64,000 nt of DNA, from assembly GCF_024453815.1 (NCBI RefSeq), contig NZ_CP072934.1:1364001-1428000 (forward strand), in the 5' to 3' direction. The stretch is from Corynebacterium pseudogenitalium. Lineage in GTDB: Bacteria > Actinomycetota > Actinomycetes > Mycobacteriales > Mycobacteriaceae. The position numbers and the translations under genes were made by a program. Every line of letters begins with the position of its first letter. Positions within the stretch are counted from its first letter, which is position 1. The notes beneath the pieces were generated by a model. It searched no databases, was not told the origin of the DNA, and saw only the letters and a program-made list of their open reading frames with translations. This document shows positions 18,593 through 27,646 of the stretch, in pieces.

Positions 18593-20647
18593 ATGAGTGA
18601 CAACATCATCACTCCACAACTCGTTAGTCTCGATGTGGACTACGGGTCGACGCCAAGAGAGGTCATCGAACACCTCGCGCAGCAAGCCCAGGACGCAGGC
18701 CGAGCAAGCGACAGCTTGAAGCTAGCCGACGCAGCTTACGCCCGTGAGCAGAAAGCTGGCACCGGTGTGAATGGCCGTGTTGCAATCCCCCACTGCCGCA
18801 CCGAAGCAGTCGAAACCCCAACGTTGGTTTTTGCCAGGTTACAGCGGCCCGTTGACTTCTCGGGGCCAGATGGAGACGCAGAGCTTGTATTTTTGATCGC
18901 TGCTCCTGAAGGCGGCGGTAAGGCGCATTTGAAGATCCTTTCCAAGCTCGCACGTGCCTTGGTACGCGGCGACTTCGTAACTCAGCTCCGCGAGGCAAAG
19001 GATGAGCAAACGGTCGTCAACGCGGTGCTGGACGTCGTCAACGCTGCTCCTAAGAAGAAAACTGCCGCAGCACCTACTCCCGCTGCGACGGGCAAGACCG
19101 ATGGCGTGAAAAAGTTTAGGATTGCAGCTGTTACATCGTGCGCGACCGGCATTGCCCACACATACATGGCAGCCGACGCTCTGACACAAGCTGCGCAGGC
19201 TCGCGATGATGTCGAGTTTCAGGTGGAGCCGCAAGGTTCTTCCGGCGGCGATCCTCTGGATCAGGCCTACATCGACAGTGCTGACGCCGTAATCTTCGCC
19301 CATGATGTTGCTGTGCGTAACAAAGCACGTTTTGCAGGCAAGCCGGTCGTTGATAGTCCAGTAAAGCGTGGCATCAACGAGCCAAACAAGATGATCGACG
19401 AGGCCATTGCCGCTGCAAACGATCCGAATGCACCAAGAGTCACCACGGCGGGATCGGAGCAGCGAGAAGACTCCGCTTCCTCTGGTGAAAGCTGGCCAAA
19501 GAAGATCCAGCAAGCTGTAATGACCGGTGTGTCGTACATGGTGCCTTTCGTTGCAGCAGGCGGCCTGCTCCTCGCGCTTGGTTTCCTCTTCGGCGGATAC
19601 GACATGGCGAATGGCTGGCAGTCCCTCGTCACGAACTTCTCCCCGACCCACCTGCCTGGACATACAATCGATGTCGACGGTGAAATGATGACGTTCCGCC
19701 GTTCCGGCTGGCTTCTGTATCTCGGTGCTGTCATGTTCGCGACAGGCCAGATGGGCATGGGCTTCGTTGTTGCGGCGCTCTCCGGCTACATCGGGTATGG
19801 CCTTGCAGGACGTCCAGGTATCGCGCCAGGATTTATCGGCGGTGCTATCTCCGTCATGGTTGGCGCAGGTTTTATCGGCGGCCTTGTCACAGGTCTGCTG
19901 GCTGGTTTGATCGCATACTGGATCCAGACATGGAAGGTTCCGCGCTGGCTCGGGTCCCTGATGCCAGTGGTCATCATCCCGCTGCTGACTTCCCTTGCTA
20001 TCGGCCTCATCATGTTCTTACTGTTGGGGCGTCCGCTTGAGTCTCTCATGCTGGGACTGCAGGGCTGGCTTGAGTCGATGAGCGGATCCTCTGCGGTCCT
20101 GCTCGGCGTCATCATCGGGCTCATGATGTGCTTTGACCTAGGTGGCCCAGTCAACAAGGCGGCGTACCTCTTCGGAACCGCTGGTCTGTCTGCGGGAACG
20201 GAGGCAAGCTTCCAAATTATGGCGGCTGTAATGATTGCTGGCATGGTTCCCCCGATCGCACTGTCAATCGCGACGTTCCTCCGCAAAGGATTGTTTACCC
20301 CGGCGGAGCAAGAGAACGGCAAATCCGCATGGCTCCTCGGACTGTCGTTTGTCAGCGAGGGCGCAATCCCGTTTGCTGCAGCTGACCCGTTCCGCGTTAT
20401 CCCTTCGATGATGCTCGGTGGCGCCACTGCTGGCGCGGTCAGCATGGCACTCAATGTTGGTGTGCAGGCTCCACACGGTGGTCTCTTCGTGCTCTTTGCC
20501 TACGAGCCTTGGTGGGGACTGTTCGTCGCGCTCATTGCAGGCGTGGCGGTCGCAACTGTAGCGGTCATCGTCGCTAAGCAGTTCTGGCCAAACGAGGAGA
20601 TCCAGAAGGTCGCTGCCCAAGCAGAACCTGCAGCGGTGGCGAACTAA
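18593..20647 (+). CDS. ptsF: Fructose-specific PTS enzyme IIABC
   Basis: This single 684-residue chain takes up and phosphorylates fructose to fructose 1-phosphate. The IIA domain (1 to about 150) has the phosphorylated His67 in IPHCR. The linker is Ala/Pro-rich. The IIB-fructose domain (about 173 to 275) has Cys183 in VTSCATGIAHTYMAAD. The IIC membrane domain starts at about residue 300 (VMTGVSYMVPFVAAGGLLLA) with roughly 8 to 10 hydrophobic segments. AGGAG precedes the ATG. It sits between fruK and ptsH, and phosphate should pass from HPr (next gene) to His67 and then to Cys183. The gene for enzyme I (ptsI) is not in this window. Confidence 0.95.
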   Translation: MSDNIITPQLVSLDVDYGSTPREVIEHLAQQAQDAGRASDSLKLADAAYAREQKAGTGVNGRVAIPHCRTEAVETPTLVFARLQRPVDFSGPDGDAELVFLIAAPEGGGKAHLKILSKLARALVRGDFVTQLREAKDEQTVVNAVLDVVNAAPKKKTAAAPTPAATGKTDGVKKFRIAAVTSCATGIAHTYMAADALTQAAQARDDVEFQVEPQGSSGGDPLDQAYIDSADAVIFAHDVAVRNKARFAGKPVVDSPVKRGINEPNKMIDEAIAAANDPNAPRVTTAGSEQREDSASSGESWPKKIQQAVMTGVSYMVPFVAAGGLLLALGFLFGGYDMANGWQSLVTNFSPTHLPGHTIDVDGEMMTFRRSGWLLYLGAVMFATGQMGMGFVVAALSGYIGYGLAGRPGIAPGFIGGAISVMVGAGFIGGLVTGLLAGLIAYWIQTWKVPRWLGSLMPVVIIPLLTSLAIGLIMFLLLGRPLESLMLGLQGWLESMSGSSAVLLGVIIGLMMCFDLGGPVNKAAYLFGTAGLSAGTEASFQIMAAVMIAGMVPPIALSIATFLRKGLFTPAEQENGKSAWLLGLSFVSEGAIPFAAADPFRVIPSMMLGGATAGAVSMALNVGVQAPHGGLFVLFAYEPWWGLFVALIAGVAVATVAVIVAKQFWPNEEIQKVAAQAEPAAVAN

Positions 20648-20714
20648 GGACACAGGCCCCTAAACTGAATACAGAAACTCGATAGATACTTTCAAAGCAG
20701 AAAGGATGAAGCAC

Positions 20715-20984
20715 ATGGCTTCAAAGACAGTTAAAGTCGGATCCACCGTTGGACTGCACGCACGTCCAGCAACCATTATTTCTGACGCCGCCGGTGAATA
20801 CGATGACGAGGTCATCCTGACCCTTGTCGGTGACGAGGACGAGGAAGAGACGGATGCTGCTTCCTCGTTGATGATCATGGCAATGGGCGCCGAGTTCGGT
20901 GATGAGGTCACCGTTACCTCTGACAACAGTGAGGCAGTTGAAAAGATTGCCGCATTGATCGAGAAGAACCTCGACGAAGAGTAA
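20715..20984 (+). CDS. ptsH: Phosphocarrier protein HPr
   Basis: HPr carries phosphate from enzyme I to sugar-specific enzyme IIA domains. The 89-residue protein has the active-site His15 in VGLHARPA. It carries an unusually acidic segment at residues 40 to 46 (DEDEEET) before the region where low-GC bacteria have the regulatory Ser46. The ATG at 20715 is 9 bases from AAAGGA; the in-frame ATG at 20706 touches it and is too close. It is last in the fruK-fruA-ptsH group and ends at a strong terminator. Confidence 0.95.
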   Translation: MASKTVKVGSTVGLHARPATIISDAAGEYDDEVILTLVGDEDEEETDAASSLMIMAMGAEFGDEVTVTSDNSEAVEKIAALIEKNLDEE

Positions 20985-20994
20985 ATCCCACAAC

Positions 20995-21031
20995 AAAAGC
21001 CCGGGCGCTACATCTGAGCGCTCGGGCTTTT
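20995..21031. terminator. Bidirectional terminator between ptsH and uraA
   Basis: AAAAGCCCGGGCGC (20995-21008) pairs with GCGCTCGGGCTTTT (21018-21031) around a 9-base loop, with one G-T wobble. The A and T ends make it function in both directions for these convergent genes. Confidence 0.93.
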
Positions 21032-21042
21032 GCTTGTTCGAG

Positions 21043-22335
21043 CTATTTTCGAGATGCAGCGTTGAACTGCCCCTCACCCACTGTGTTGTAAATCCACTTC
21101 AACAGAGGATAGAACACGATGATGCCGACCGACCCCAGGGCAATGCCCTCAAGCGTCACCTGACCGACAGTGAACGACAGGTTGCCGATACCAACAATGA
21201 GTGCCACAGCCGCAACTGTTAGGTTCACCGGGTTCGTGAAATCTACCTTGTTATCCTGCCAAATACGTACACCAAGCATTCCAATCAGGCCGTAAAGAAC
21301 CAGGCACGCTCCGCCCAGCACACCGGCTGGGATTGTGAAGATGACTGCGCCGAACTTCGGGATGAACGCCAAAACGATCGCGAAACACGATGCGACCCAA
21401 TACGCAGCCGTCGAGTAAACCTTGGTAGCAGCCATCACGCCAATGTTCTCCGCATAAGTCGTTGTACCAGAGCCGCCAAAGCCACCAGCCAATGTCGTCG
21501 CGATACCGTCACCGATCAACGCCCTGCCTTGGTATGGGTCCAGGTCGCGTTGCGTCATCTCAGAAACTGCCTTGACATGACCAATATTCTCCGCGATCAG
21601 CACGACGATGACAGGAAGCGTCACCAAAATCGCTGAGAGGTGGAACTCTGGCGTATGGAACTGCGGCAAGCCGATCCAAGGACTAGCGCCAATTGTGTCC
21701 AGTGCATCATCCGATAACCCGCCAGTGAGCGCCGCAAACACCCAGCCGACGATGACGCCGATCAGAATGCTCAGACGAGACAGCATTCCCCTCGCAGCGA
21801 CAGTCAGCAGAGCAATCGTGCCGAGCGTGACAAACGCGACCCCGGGCTGAGTTTCCACATTAGAAACGGCAGTCGGCGCAAGATTGAAACCGATCAACGC
21901 GACGATGGCACCAGTGACCGTGGGAGGCATGACGGCGTCGATAACTTTCTTGCCTGCAAGTTGAACAACAAAGCCAACTGCAATCAACGTCAGACCCGTG
22001 ATGAGTACCCCGCCCAACTGAGAGCCGATTCCGTACTGGGACGACGCAGACAGCGGCGCGATGAAAGCGAATGACGAGCCAAGGTAGCTAGGCAGTTTAT
22101 TACGGGTAATCAGCAAAAAGATGATGGTTCCCAGTCCTGAAAACAGCAGCGTTGTGTTTACAGGGAATCCCGTCAACGTTGGAACGAGAAGTGTGGCTCC
22201 GAACATTGCTACGACATGCTGCATGCCGATGCCAATTGTTCGAGGCCAAGAAAGGCGTTCATCAGGGGCGACCACCGCGCCGGGCAGAACGCGGCGCCCG
22301 TCGCCATGCAAGGTCCATCCAATAGTTTTACTCAC
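21043..22335 (-). CDS. uraA: Uracil/xanthine permease (nucleobase:cation symporter-2)
   Basis: This polytopic inner membrane transporter has 430 residues and about 12 to 14 hydrophobic segments. It contains the NCS2/UraA features GGSGTTTYAENIGVMAATKVY in the middle, with conserved Glu, and the N-terminal IGMQHVVAMFGATLLVP. It is likely to import uracil; specificity for xanthine cannot be excluded. The start is a GTG. A TAATAT hexamer (22342-22347) lies 6 bases upstream and there is no Shine-Dalgarno sequence, so the mRNA is probably leaderless. It is convergent with ptsH and divergent from nagB. Confidence 0.9.
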   Translation of the reverse strand: MSKTIGWTLHGDGRRVLPGAVVAPDERLSWPRTIGIGMQHVVAMFGATLLVPTLTGFPVNTTLLFSGLGTIIFLLITRNKLPSYLGSSFAFIAPLSASSQYGIGSQLGGVLITGLTLIAVGFVVQLAGKKVIDAVMPPTVTGAIVALIGFNLAPTAVSNVETQPGVAFVTLGTIALLTVAARGMLSRLSILIGVIVGWVFAALTGGLSDDALDTIGASPWIGLPQFHTPEFHLSAILVTLPVIVVLIAENIGHVKAVSEMTQRDLDPYQGRALIGDGIATTLAGGFGGSGTTTYAENIGVMAATKVYSTAAYWVASCFAIVLAFIPKFGAVIFTIPAGVLGGACLVLYGLIGMLGVRIWQDNKVDFTNPVNLTVAAVALIVGIGNLSFTVGQVTLEGIALGSVGIIVFYPLLKWIYNTVGEGQFNAASRK

Positions 22336-22397
22336 AGGCTCATATTATGTCGCTAGATAATTGCCGAAAGCGAATTGGGCAAAGTAGCGTAATACGC

Positions 22398-23159
22398 ATG
22401 GAGATTTTCATTCGCCGCACGGCAGACGAAATTGGCGATTTCGCTGCAAACATGATTGAACCATTCGTCAAGCAAGGTGCAACGCTTGGTCTTGCTACTG
22501 GCTCGACACCGAGTCCAACGTATCAGGCACTAATCCGAAAGCACCGCGAGGAAGGCCTCAGCTTCGCCGACTGTGACGCATTCTTGCTCGACGAATACTA
22601 CGGAATCGATCAACACCACGAGCAGTCATACTGGTCCACAATCCGACGCGAGCTGACGGCATCAATCGATATCGATGACGCGGCCGTGCACTCGCTTAGC
22701 AGCTCAGCGGCCGATCCGGAGCAAGAGGCTGCGACGTATGAGTCCATGATGAAAGACGCCGGTGGTGTCGACATTCAGCTGCTCGGCATCGGCGCGAACG
22801 GCCATATCGCTTTCAACGAGCCGACCAGCTCGCTGAGTTCCCGGACCCGACTGATTGATCTACGCCCGCGGACCATTGCTGACAACGCACGCTTCTTCGA
22901 GTCAGAAGATGAAGTGCCTCGCCAGGCAATGACACAGGGCATCGGCACCATCTTGGAAGCGAAGAAGATCCTCCTCATCGCTACCGGTGCAGCGAAGGCC
23001 GAGGCTGTCCAAGCAATGATCGAAGGGCCCTTGAGCTCTTTCTGCCCTGCCTCATCGCTGCAAATGCACAACGATGTGTGCATATTACTCGACGAAGCCG
23101 CAGCATCCGGCCTCGGCGATGTGGAGTTCTACAAGGAGATCGACGCCTACTGGCGTTAA
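22398..23159 (+). CDS. nagB: Glucosamine-6-phosphate deaminase
   Basis: The enzyme converts glucosamine 6-phosphate to fructose 6-phosphate and ammonia. The 253-residue protein has LATGSTPSPTY at about residue 32, the base Asp65 in LLDEYYG, and the ring-opening His136 with Glu141 in GANGHIAFNEP. The E. coli allosteric form has Asp where this one has Asn134, as in many Gram-positive enzymes. The ATG at 22398 has no Shine-Dalgarno sequence. TAGCGT (22385-22390) lies 7 bases before it, suggesting a leaderless start. No nagA or transporter gene accompanies it. Confidence 0.94.
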   Translation: MEIFIRRTADEIGDFAANMIEPFVKQGATLGLATGSTPSPTYQALIRKHREEGLSFADCDAFLLDEYYGIDQHHEQSYWSTIRRELTASIDIDDAAVHSLSSSAADPEQEAATYESMMKDAGGVDIQLLGIGANGHIAFNEPTSSLSSRTRLIDLRPRTIADNARFFESEDEVPRQAMTQGIGTILEAKKILLIATGAAKAEAVQAMIEGPLSSFCPASSLQMHNDVCILLDEAAASGLGDVEFYKEIDAYWR

Positions 23160-23178
23160 TTCACCACTCCAGCAGTCT

Positions 23179-24696
23179 CTAGTAGACCTGCTGGACAAAC
23201 TCGTCATACTGGCGCGCCAGAACTCGTGGCAAGCGGACATCGATCCTGGTGCCGTCGGTTTCATATTCTTCGGAGCGAATCGTCCCGTGTTCATGGACGA
23301 GTGAGACAACATCTCCTCGGGTGTAGGGGATCAGCATGACTACATGCTCATCGAGCGTGTTCAGGAACATCTCGATTTTTCCCTCGAGTTCAGCAATACC
23401 CTCACCCGTGAGCGCTGAGACAAACACCGCTTCCCGACCGGTCGCGTCAAACACGTGGCGTAACTCTGCCAAAACCACAGGGTCAGCGGAGTCAATCTTG
23501 TTGACGACCACAATCTCCGGAGGCAATTCGGAATCTTTATCTCGCGTGATCTCTGCCAGCACCTCGCTCACGGCAGCAATCTGCTTGAGTGGGAACTCGT
23601 CTGCTCCATCAACGACGTGTAGCAAAAGGTCTGCATTGCTCACTTCCTCCAGCGTCGACTTAAACGCCTCGACCAACTGGGTCGGCAGGTGCCGAACGAA
23701 ACCAACTGTGTCCGTCAAAACGACGTTTCGCCCATCAGCCAGCGTTGCGCGTCTCGTGGATGGGTCAAGCGTTGCAAACAATGCGTCTTCCACAAGCACG
23801 CCGGCGTCCGTCATTGCGTTAATGAGTGAGGACTTCCCTGCGTTCGTGTATCCGGCAATCGCAATCTTGGGTGTCGTCGAGCTCTGCCTCTTCGCGCGCT
23901 TAATCTGACGAACAGTCTCCATGTCTGCTAATTGATGACGCAGCTTTGCCATCTCTGAGCGCAACCTTCGCCGGTCTGCCTCAATTCTGGTTTCACCAGG
24001 ACCGCGCAAACCAACGCCGCCATTCGAACCCGCACGACCACCGGCCTGGCGCGAAAGGTTGCCGCCCCAACCACGGGTACGGGTGTAGAGATACTCCATC
24101 TGCGCGAGGCTAACTTGTGCTTTGCCCTCCTTGCTCTTTGCGTGTTGAGCAAAGATATCCAGAATGAGCATCGTTCGGTCGATCACTTTAGAGTTGAGGG
24201 CTTCCTCTAGCGCCACCATTTGACCAGGGGATAGCTCACCGTCGAATACGACGGTGTCCACTCCACTGGCGTCGACAATCTCGCGCAGCTCTTTCACCTT
24301 TCCGGAACCAATGTATGTCCCTGGATCCGGCTTATCTCGTTTTTGATAGAGCATGTCAATAACTTCAGCGCCTGCGGTTTCGGTCAGTGCTGCCAATTCC
24401 CGCATGTTTGCTTCCATTTCGGCAGTGGAACCTTCAGTCCATGCTCCAACAAGGATGACGCGCTCGAGCCGCAGTTTACGGTACTCGACTTCGTAGATGT
24501 CTTCCCGGTCTTCGTTGCGCAGCTCTGTCGTGGTGTTTACGCGACGAAACGAGTTTCGTTCCTCTAGGTCGAGTGCGCCCTGTGTTGGCGTCGATAGGTC
24601 TGTTCCCGAGGTTTCGGTGCGCGTCTGTGCGTTATGGCGAAACGCTTCATCCAGCAACGCCTCATGCGAATCAGGAGTGGTTGATTTCGAATTCAT
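23179..24696 (-). CDS. hflX: Ribosome-associated GTPase HflX
   Basis: HflX splits stalled or hibernating 70S ribosomes. The 505-residue protein has a long polar N-terminus. It is followed by the HflX N-domain (VILVGAWTEGS, then TYIGSGKVKEL), a coiled coil, the GGVGLRGPGETRIE motif and a G domain with G1 AGYTNAGKSSLINAM, G3 DTVGF and G4 NKID. The frame is open further upstream but the extra 180 codons are antisense to the neighbouring gene and show no homology. ATG at 24696 (MNSKSTTPD) is the most plausible start. It converges with nagB. Confidence 0.93.
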   Translation of the reverse strand: MNSKSTTPDSHEALLDEAFRHNAQTRTETSGTDLSTPTQGALDLEERNSFRRVNTTTELRNEDREDIYEVEYRKLRLERVILVGAWTEGSTAEMEANMRELAALTETAGAEVIDMLYQKRDKPDPGTYIGSGKVKELREIVDASGVDTVVFDGELSPGQMVALEEALNSKVIDRTMLILDIFAQHAKSKEGKAQVSLAQMEYLYTRTRGWGGNLSRQAGGRAGSNGGVGLRGPGETRIEADRRRLRSEMAKLRHQLADMETVRQIKRAKRQSSTTPKIAIAGYTNAGKSSLINAMTDAGVLVEDALFATLDPSTRRATLADGRNVVLTDTVGFVRHLPTQLVEAFKSTLEEVSNADLLLHVVDGADEFPLKQIAAVSEVLAEITRDKDSELPPEIVVVNKIDSADPVVLAELRHVFDATGREAVFVSALTGEGIAELEGKIEMFLNTLDEHVVMLIPYTRGDVVSLVHEHGTIRSEEYETDGTRIDVRLPRVLARQYDEFVQQVY

Positions 24697-24823
24697 GCAA
24701 GCTTTCAAAAATAGTGGGTATACGTAACTTTTTTCGCTTTCTTCCTTGCTCAACGGTAGCCCACCCATTTTTCTTCCACCACATTTCTTCACCTCAGAGC
24801 GCATTCGACTAGGCTTCACATTT

Positions 24824-25588
24824 ATGAACCAACAACCTCTGACTGAAAACAAGGATCTGGCAGCGATCGGCCTGAGCTTTCCTAAGTGGCAAGACGCGGT
24901 AGAAGCTGCAATCGCATCCGGTCGCCTCGGTGTTATCGGTGAGGTACGTGGCGGCCAAATGGTCCAATACCAGGACCACTCTGGTGCGCAGCTGAATATC
25001 TTGGCAGTTGAGCCTTTCGCCACCTTTGCCGGCTTTGAGGGCATCACACGCACAAACGCGCACATCACCCCGGCAACCGATGTGGTTGCGCTTGCTGAGG
25101 TTGTGGATCCACATGGGAATCCAATCGGATCTCTGACGCTAAACCTGGCGCAGGAGCCATTGATCGTCGATGAGCCCACAATCCAGTGGCAAGAGCTCAG
25201 CGTGACCGCCCTTGCACTCGATGTGAGCACGTACGAATCCACCTCTGCTTATCTTGAGGAGCACCCTGGTAGCACGGTTGGCACAGTCATTTCTGCAGGA
25301 GCCGAAGCGATTGCAACTGGGGCAGCCTCCTCCCCCGATGCAAAAGCCACTTTTTCCGCACGCGTGCTGGAAGCTGAATACCGCACGTCGGAGTTGACGG
25401 GTGACCGCTTCATTCATGTTTCAGTCGACGGGGCGTTTCCATTCGACGTTTGCTTACCTGATGGCGATCTCCCCCAACGCGACCAAGTCATCGCAGGCAA
25501 CGCCGTCATGGTCGGTACCATCCCGGTGCCTACAGGTGGCGGATGTGGTGGTTGTGGTGGCTCCTGCGGTTGCGGTGGCGGCTGCTAG
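24824..25588 (+). CDS. Conserved hypothetical protein with Gly/Cys-rich C-terminal tail
   Basis: I do not recognise a named domain in the first 230 residues, which look like a globular alpha/beta protein without signal peptide or membrane segment. The last 17 of 254 residues are only Gly, Cys and one Ser (GGGCGGCGGSCGCGGGC), with five cysteines spaced 2 to 3 residues apart. That resembles a metal-binding or scaffold tail, or the Gly/Cys cores of some modified peptides, but no modifying enzyme is nearby. The start at 24824 (MNQQPLTENK) is chosen over an ATG 26 codons upstream that lies in the hflX promoter region. A membrane protein gene follows after 16 bases and is probably co-transcribed. 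Confidence 0.75.
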   Translation: MNQQPLTENKDLAAIGLSFPKWQDAVEAAIASGRLGVIGEVRGGQMVQYQDHSGAQLNILAVEPFATFAGFEGITRTNAHITPATDVVALAEVVDPHGNPIGSLTLNLAQEPLIVDEPTIQWQELSVTALALDVSTYESTSAYLEEHPGSTVGTVISAGAEAIATGAASSPDAKATFSARVLEAEYRTSELTGDRFIHVSVDGAFPFDVCLPDGDLPQRDQVIAGNAVMVGTIPVPTGGGCGGCGGSCGCGGGC

Positions 25589-25604
25589 GAACTAGGCACT
25601 ACTC

Positions 25605-26120
25605 ATGGATCCAGCACGTCGTGATCTTTCCATAGCACTGTGGGGCGCCCTGATCTTCGCCGTCATGGTGCTGCTTGTGCTGCTCCTCAAGACTCCTGGC
25701 GCCATCATCGCCGGGCTGATTGGTGTCACGGCGCTTTTGACCCGCAGGCGTTTTATTCCTAACCCGGAAGTAGAGTCGCTTCGCTCATCGCTTCTGATTG
25801 CGTGCGATGACATCCGCGACATCGTTGAAGCATTTGATAACTTGCAACATGGTAGCTCGACGCAGGCGTTGGCCGACCGCACGCTTCATTTTCCCGCGCT
25901 TGCGAACACCGATCTTTCTGTACCAGAAATCAGCGAATTTCATCTCAAGTACAGTGCGGCACAGCGCTTTCTCGCGCGCGTTGACACCTACTTGCAGTCA
26001 CCGGACTTGGAACGCGTCCACCTTGAAAAACTCATTCGAATTGCGGACGAGCGCGCCCTCGAGCTTGAGGACGCCTGGGTGGCTGCCCGTAACGCTGCTC
26101 GAGAAATTGGTCCGTCGTAA
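25605..26120 (+). CDS. Small membrane-anchored protein of unknown function
   Basis: The 171-residue protein has two hydrophobic segments in its first 50 residues (IALWGALIFAVMVLLVLLL and AIIAGLIGVTALL). A predominantly helical cytoplasmic part follows, including ESLRSSLLIACDDIRDIVEAF. No domain is recognised. AGGAAC precedes the ATG. It follows the Gly/Cys-tail gene closely and its stop abuts the miaA stop from the other strand with no gap. Confidence 0.75.
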   Translation: MDPARRDLSIALWGALIFAVMVLLVLLLKTPGAIIAGLIGVTALLTRRRFIPNPEVESLRSSLLIACDDIRDIVEAFDNLQHGSSTQALADRTLHFPALANTDLSVPEISEFHLKYSAAQRFLARVDTYLQSPDLERVHLEKLIRIADERALELEDAWVAARNAAREIGPS

Positions 26121-27035
26121 TCAACCAAGCTGTGCTACTAGTTCCGCAACGTCATAGTTCGCCGCGTCAATCCAAGTGATTCGTTTGTCGCGCCTAAACC
26201 AGGATTTCTGACGCCGCACATAGCGCCGCGTTCGCAGTTTGGTGTCCTCGCAGGCTTCGTCGATGGTGAGGTGGCCGTCGATAACTCCAAGTCCTTGGGC
26301 GTATCCGATAGCCCTGCCAGCAGTCGAATCCTTCGCTAATCCCTGGCCCACCAACCGATGAATCTCATCGATGAGCCCCTGCTCGAACATCGCATCAGTA
26401 CGCTGCGCAATCCGCGGGTTGAGCCACTCTGGGGTTGTCTCCAGCCCAATCATGCGCGTACCCCAGCGTGTAGGGGCGTTTTTGGGGGGTTGAGATGCCT
26501 GAAAAGGCTTACCAGTAAGCTCAATGACTTCGAGTGCACGCACTGTGCGCCGGGGGTCACGGTCTTCAATTATCGACGCCGCCACAGGGTCAACTGCAGC
26601 TAGCTGCGCATGAAGGCGATCTATTCCGATTTCCTTCAATAGAGACTCGTAGCGCCCGCGGACTTCGGGGTCGGTTGGCGGGAACTGCCAAGCGTCGACA
26701 AGTGACTGCATGTACAGCATGGACCCACCAACGAGAATCGGCAGCTTTCCTCGATTGGAGATCTCCTCAACGGTCTCCACCGCTCGTTGCTGATACTCTG
26801 CGACACTGGCGGTTTTCGTAACCTCCCAGATATCAAGCAGGTGGTGCGGTATTCCTTGTCGCTCCGCGAGAGGTAATTTGGCAGTGCCGATATCCATCCC
26901 GCGGTAAAGCTGCATCGAGTCAACGTTGACAATCTCACCATCGAGTTCGTGCGCAAGCGCGAGACTCAGCGAGGACTTACCTGAAGCCGTCGGGCCGACG
27001 ATTGCTACTGGTTGGTGTCCGATCTCCTTGTTCAC
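26121..27035 (-). CDS. miaA: tRNA dimethylallyltransferase
   Basis: MiaA adds dimethylallyl to N6 of A37 in tRNAs that read UNN codons, the substrate later used by MiaB (about 5 kb away in this window). The 304-residue protein has the P-loop GPTASGKSSL, the conserved VNVDSMQLYRGMDIGTAK, and PILVGGSMLYMQSLVDAW. The start is GTG, overlapping the upstream gene stop as GTGA, with GGGAGG upstream. In M. tuberculosis and C. glutamicum I recall dapF next to miaA; it is not here. Confidence 0.96.
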   Translation of the reverse strand: MNKEIGHQPVAIVGPTASGKSSLSLALAHELDGEIVNVDSMQLYRGMDIGTAKLPLAERQGIPHHLLDIWEVTKTASVAEYQQRAVETVEEISNRGKLPILVGGSMLYMQSLVDAWQFPPTDPEVRGRYESLLKEIGIDRLHAQLAAVDPVAASIIEDRDPRRTVRALEVIELTGKPFQASQPPKNAPTRWGTRMIGLETTPEWLNPRIAQRTDAMFEQGLIDEIHRLVGQGLAKDSTAGRAIGYAQGLGVIDGHLTIDEACEDTKLRTRRYVRRQKSWFRRDKRITWIDAANYDVAELVAQLG

Positions 27036-27646
27036 TGCTCTACCTCCCAGTAAGCAACATACCGACCAACGCCCAACGTGTCGTCTACGTCTACGAGTGT
27101 GGCCTTCGTTGGCTGCAGTGTTTGTAGCTCAAGCCAAATATCTGGTTCCAGTACTCCTGCGTCTCGCATTTCCTGCTCACGGATCAGGGAGCTTTGCTTT
27201 CCTGACAACAAAGCCTGGAGTTTGTCGTTCGTATCAGCAGCCGCAGGGATTAACGCTAGCGGGGCGCGAGTTGTCAGCCCTGCAGGTCCATCGACTACCA
27301 ACACTGTGAGCACTGAAGGATCTAACGGCAACAGGTGCTCACGACTCTCACGCACCGTAGCCCCGTGAAGGCAGTATCTGGCGACAAGTTCGCCTAATAC
27401 GTGCCCACCTCCTACTTCGACGTGTGGTGCTCCCCAGGCAGCAAACGAGCCAGCAAGGTGCGTTGCCCATCTCCTGTCGTGGCTGCACACAATGTCAATA
27501 GTTTTCGTCAGTTTTCCGGCTGTCTCTCTAATTGAGTTCAGCAAACGCTGCGACGGTTCGTCAGCAGGTGCGAGTTCTCGCACGAGAGCTGGCGAACCAG
27601 GCATGACAAGTAGGCAGGCACGGGCTTCATTCACCTCGCCCACCAT
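27032..27646 (-). CDS. Class III extradiol dioxygenase-like protein
   Basis: The 204-residue protein (from ATG 27646) begins with ACLLVMPGSPALVRELAP and later has IDIVCSHDRRWATHLAGSFAAWGAPHVEV. This pattern is like the class III extradiol dioxygenase/LigB superfamily. The same position beside miaA in M. tuberculosis (Rv2728c) has a conserved protein of unknown function. Metal ligands of active LigB enzymes are not clearly retained. A GTG at 27703 would add 19 residues. The stop overlaps the miaA start by 4 bases (GTGA), so translation is coupled. Confidence 0.7.
   Translation of the reverse strand: MVGEVNEARACLLVMPGSPALVRELAPADEPSQRLLNSIRETAGKLTKTIDIVCSHDRRWATHLAGSFAAWGAPHVEVGGGHVLGELVARYCLHGATVRESREHLLPLDPSVLTVLVVDGPAGLTTRAPLALIPAAADTNDKLQALLSGKQSSLIREQEMRDAGVLEPDIWLELQTLQPTKATLVDVDDTLGVGRYVAYWEVEQ

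Noticed and set aside
24697..25242. N-terminal extension of the hflX frame
   Set aside because: It is antisense to the Gly/Cys-tail gene and shows no HflX similarity; the start at 24696 explains the family N-terminus.
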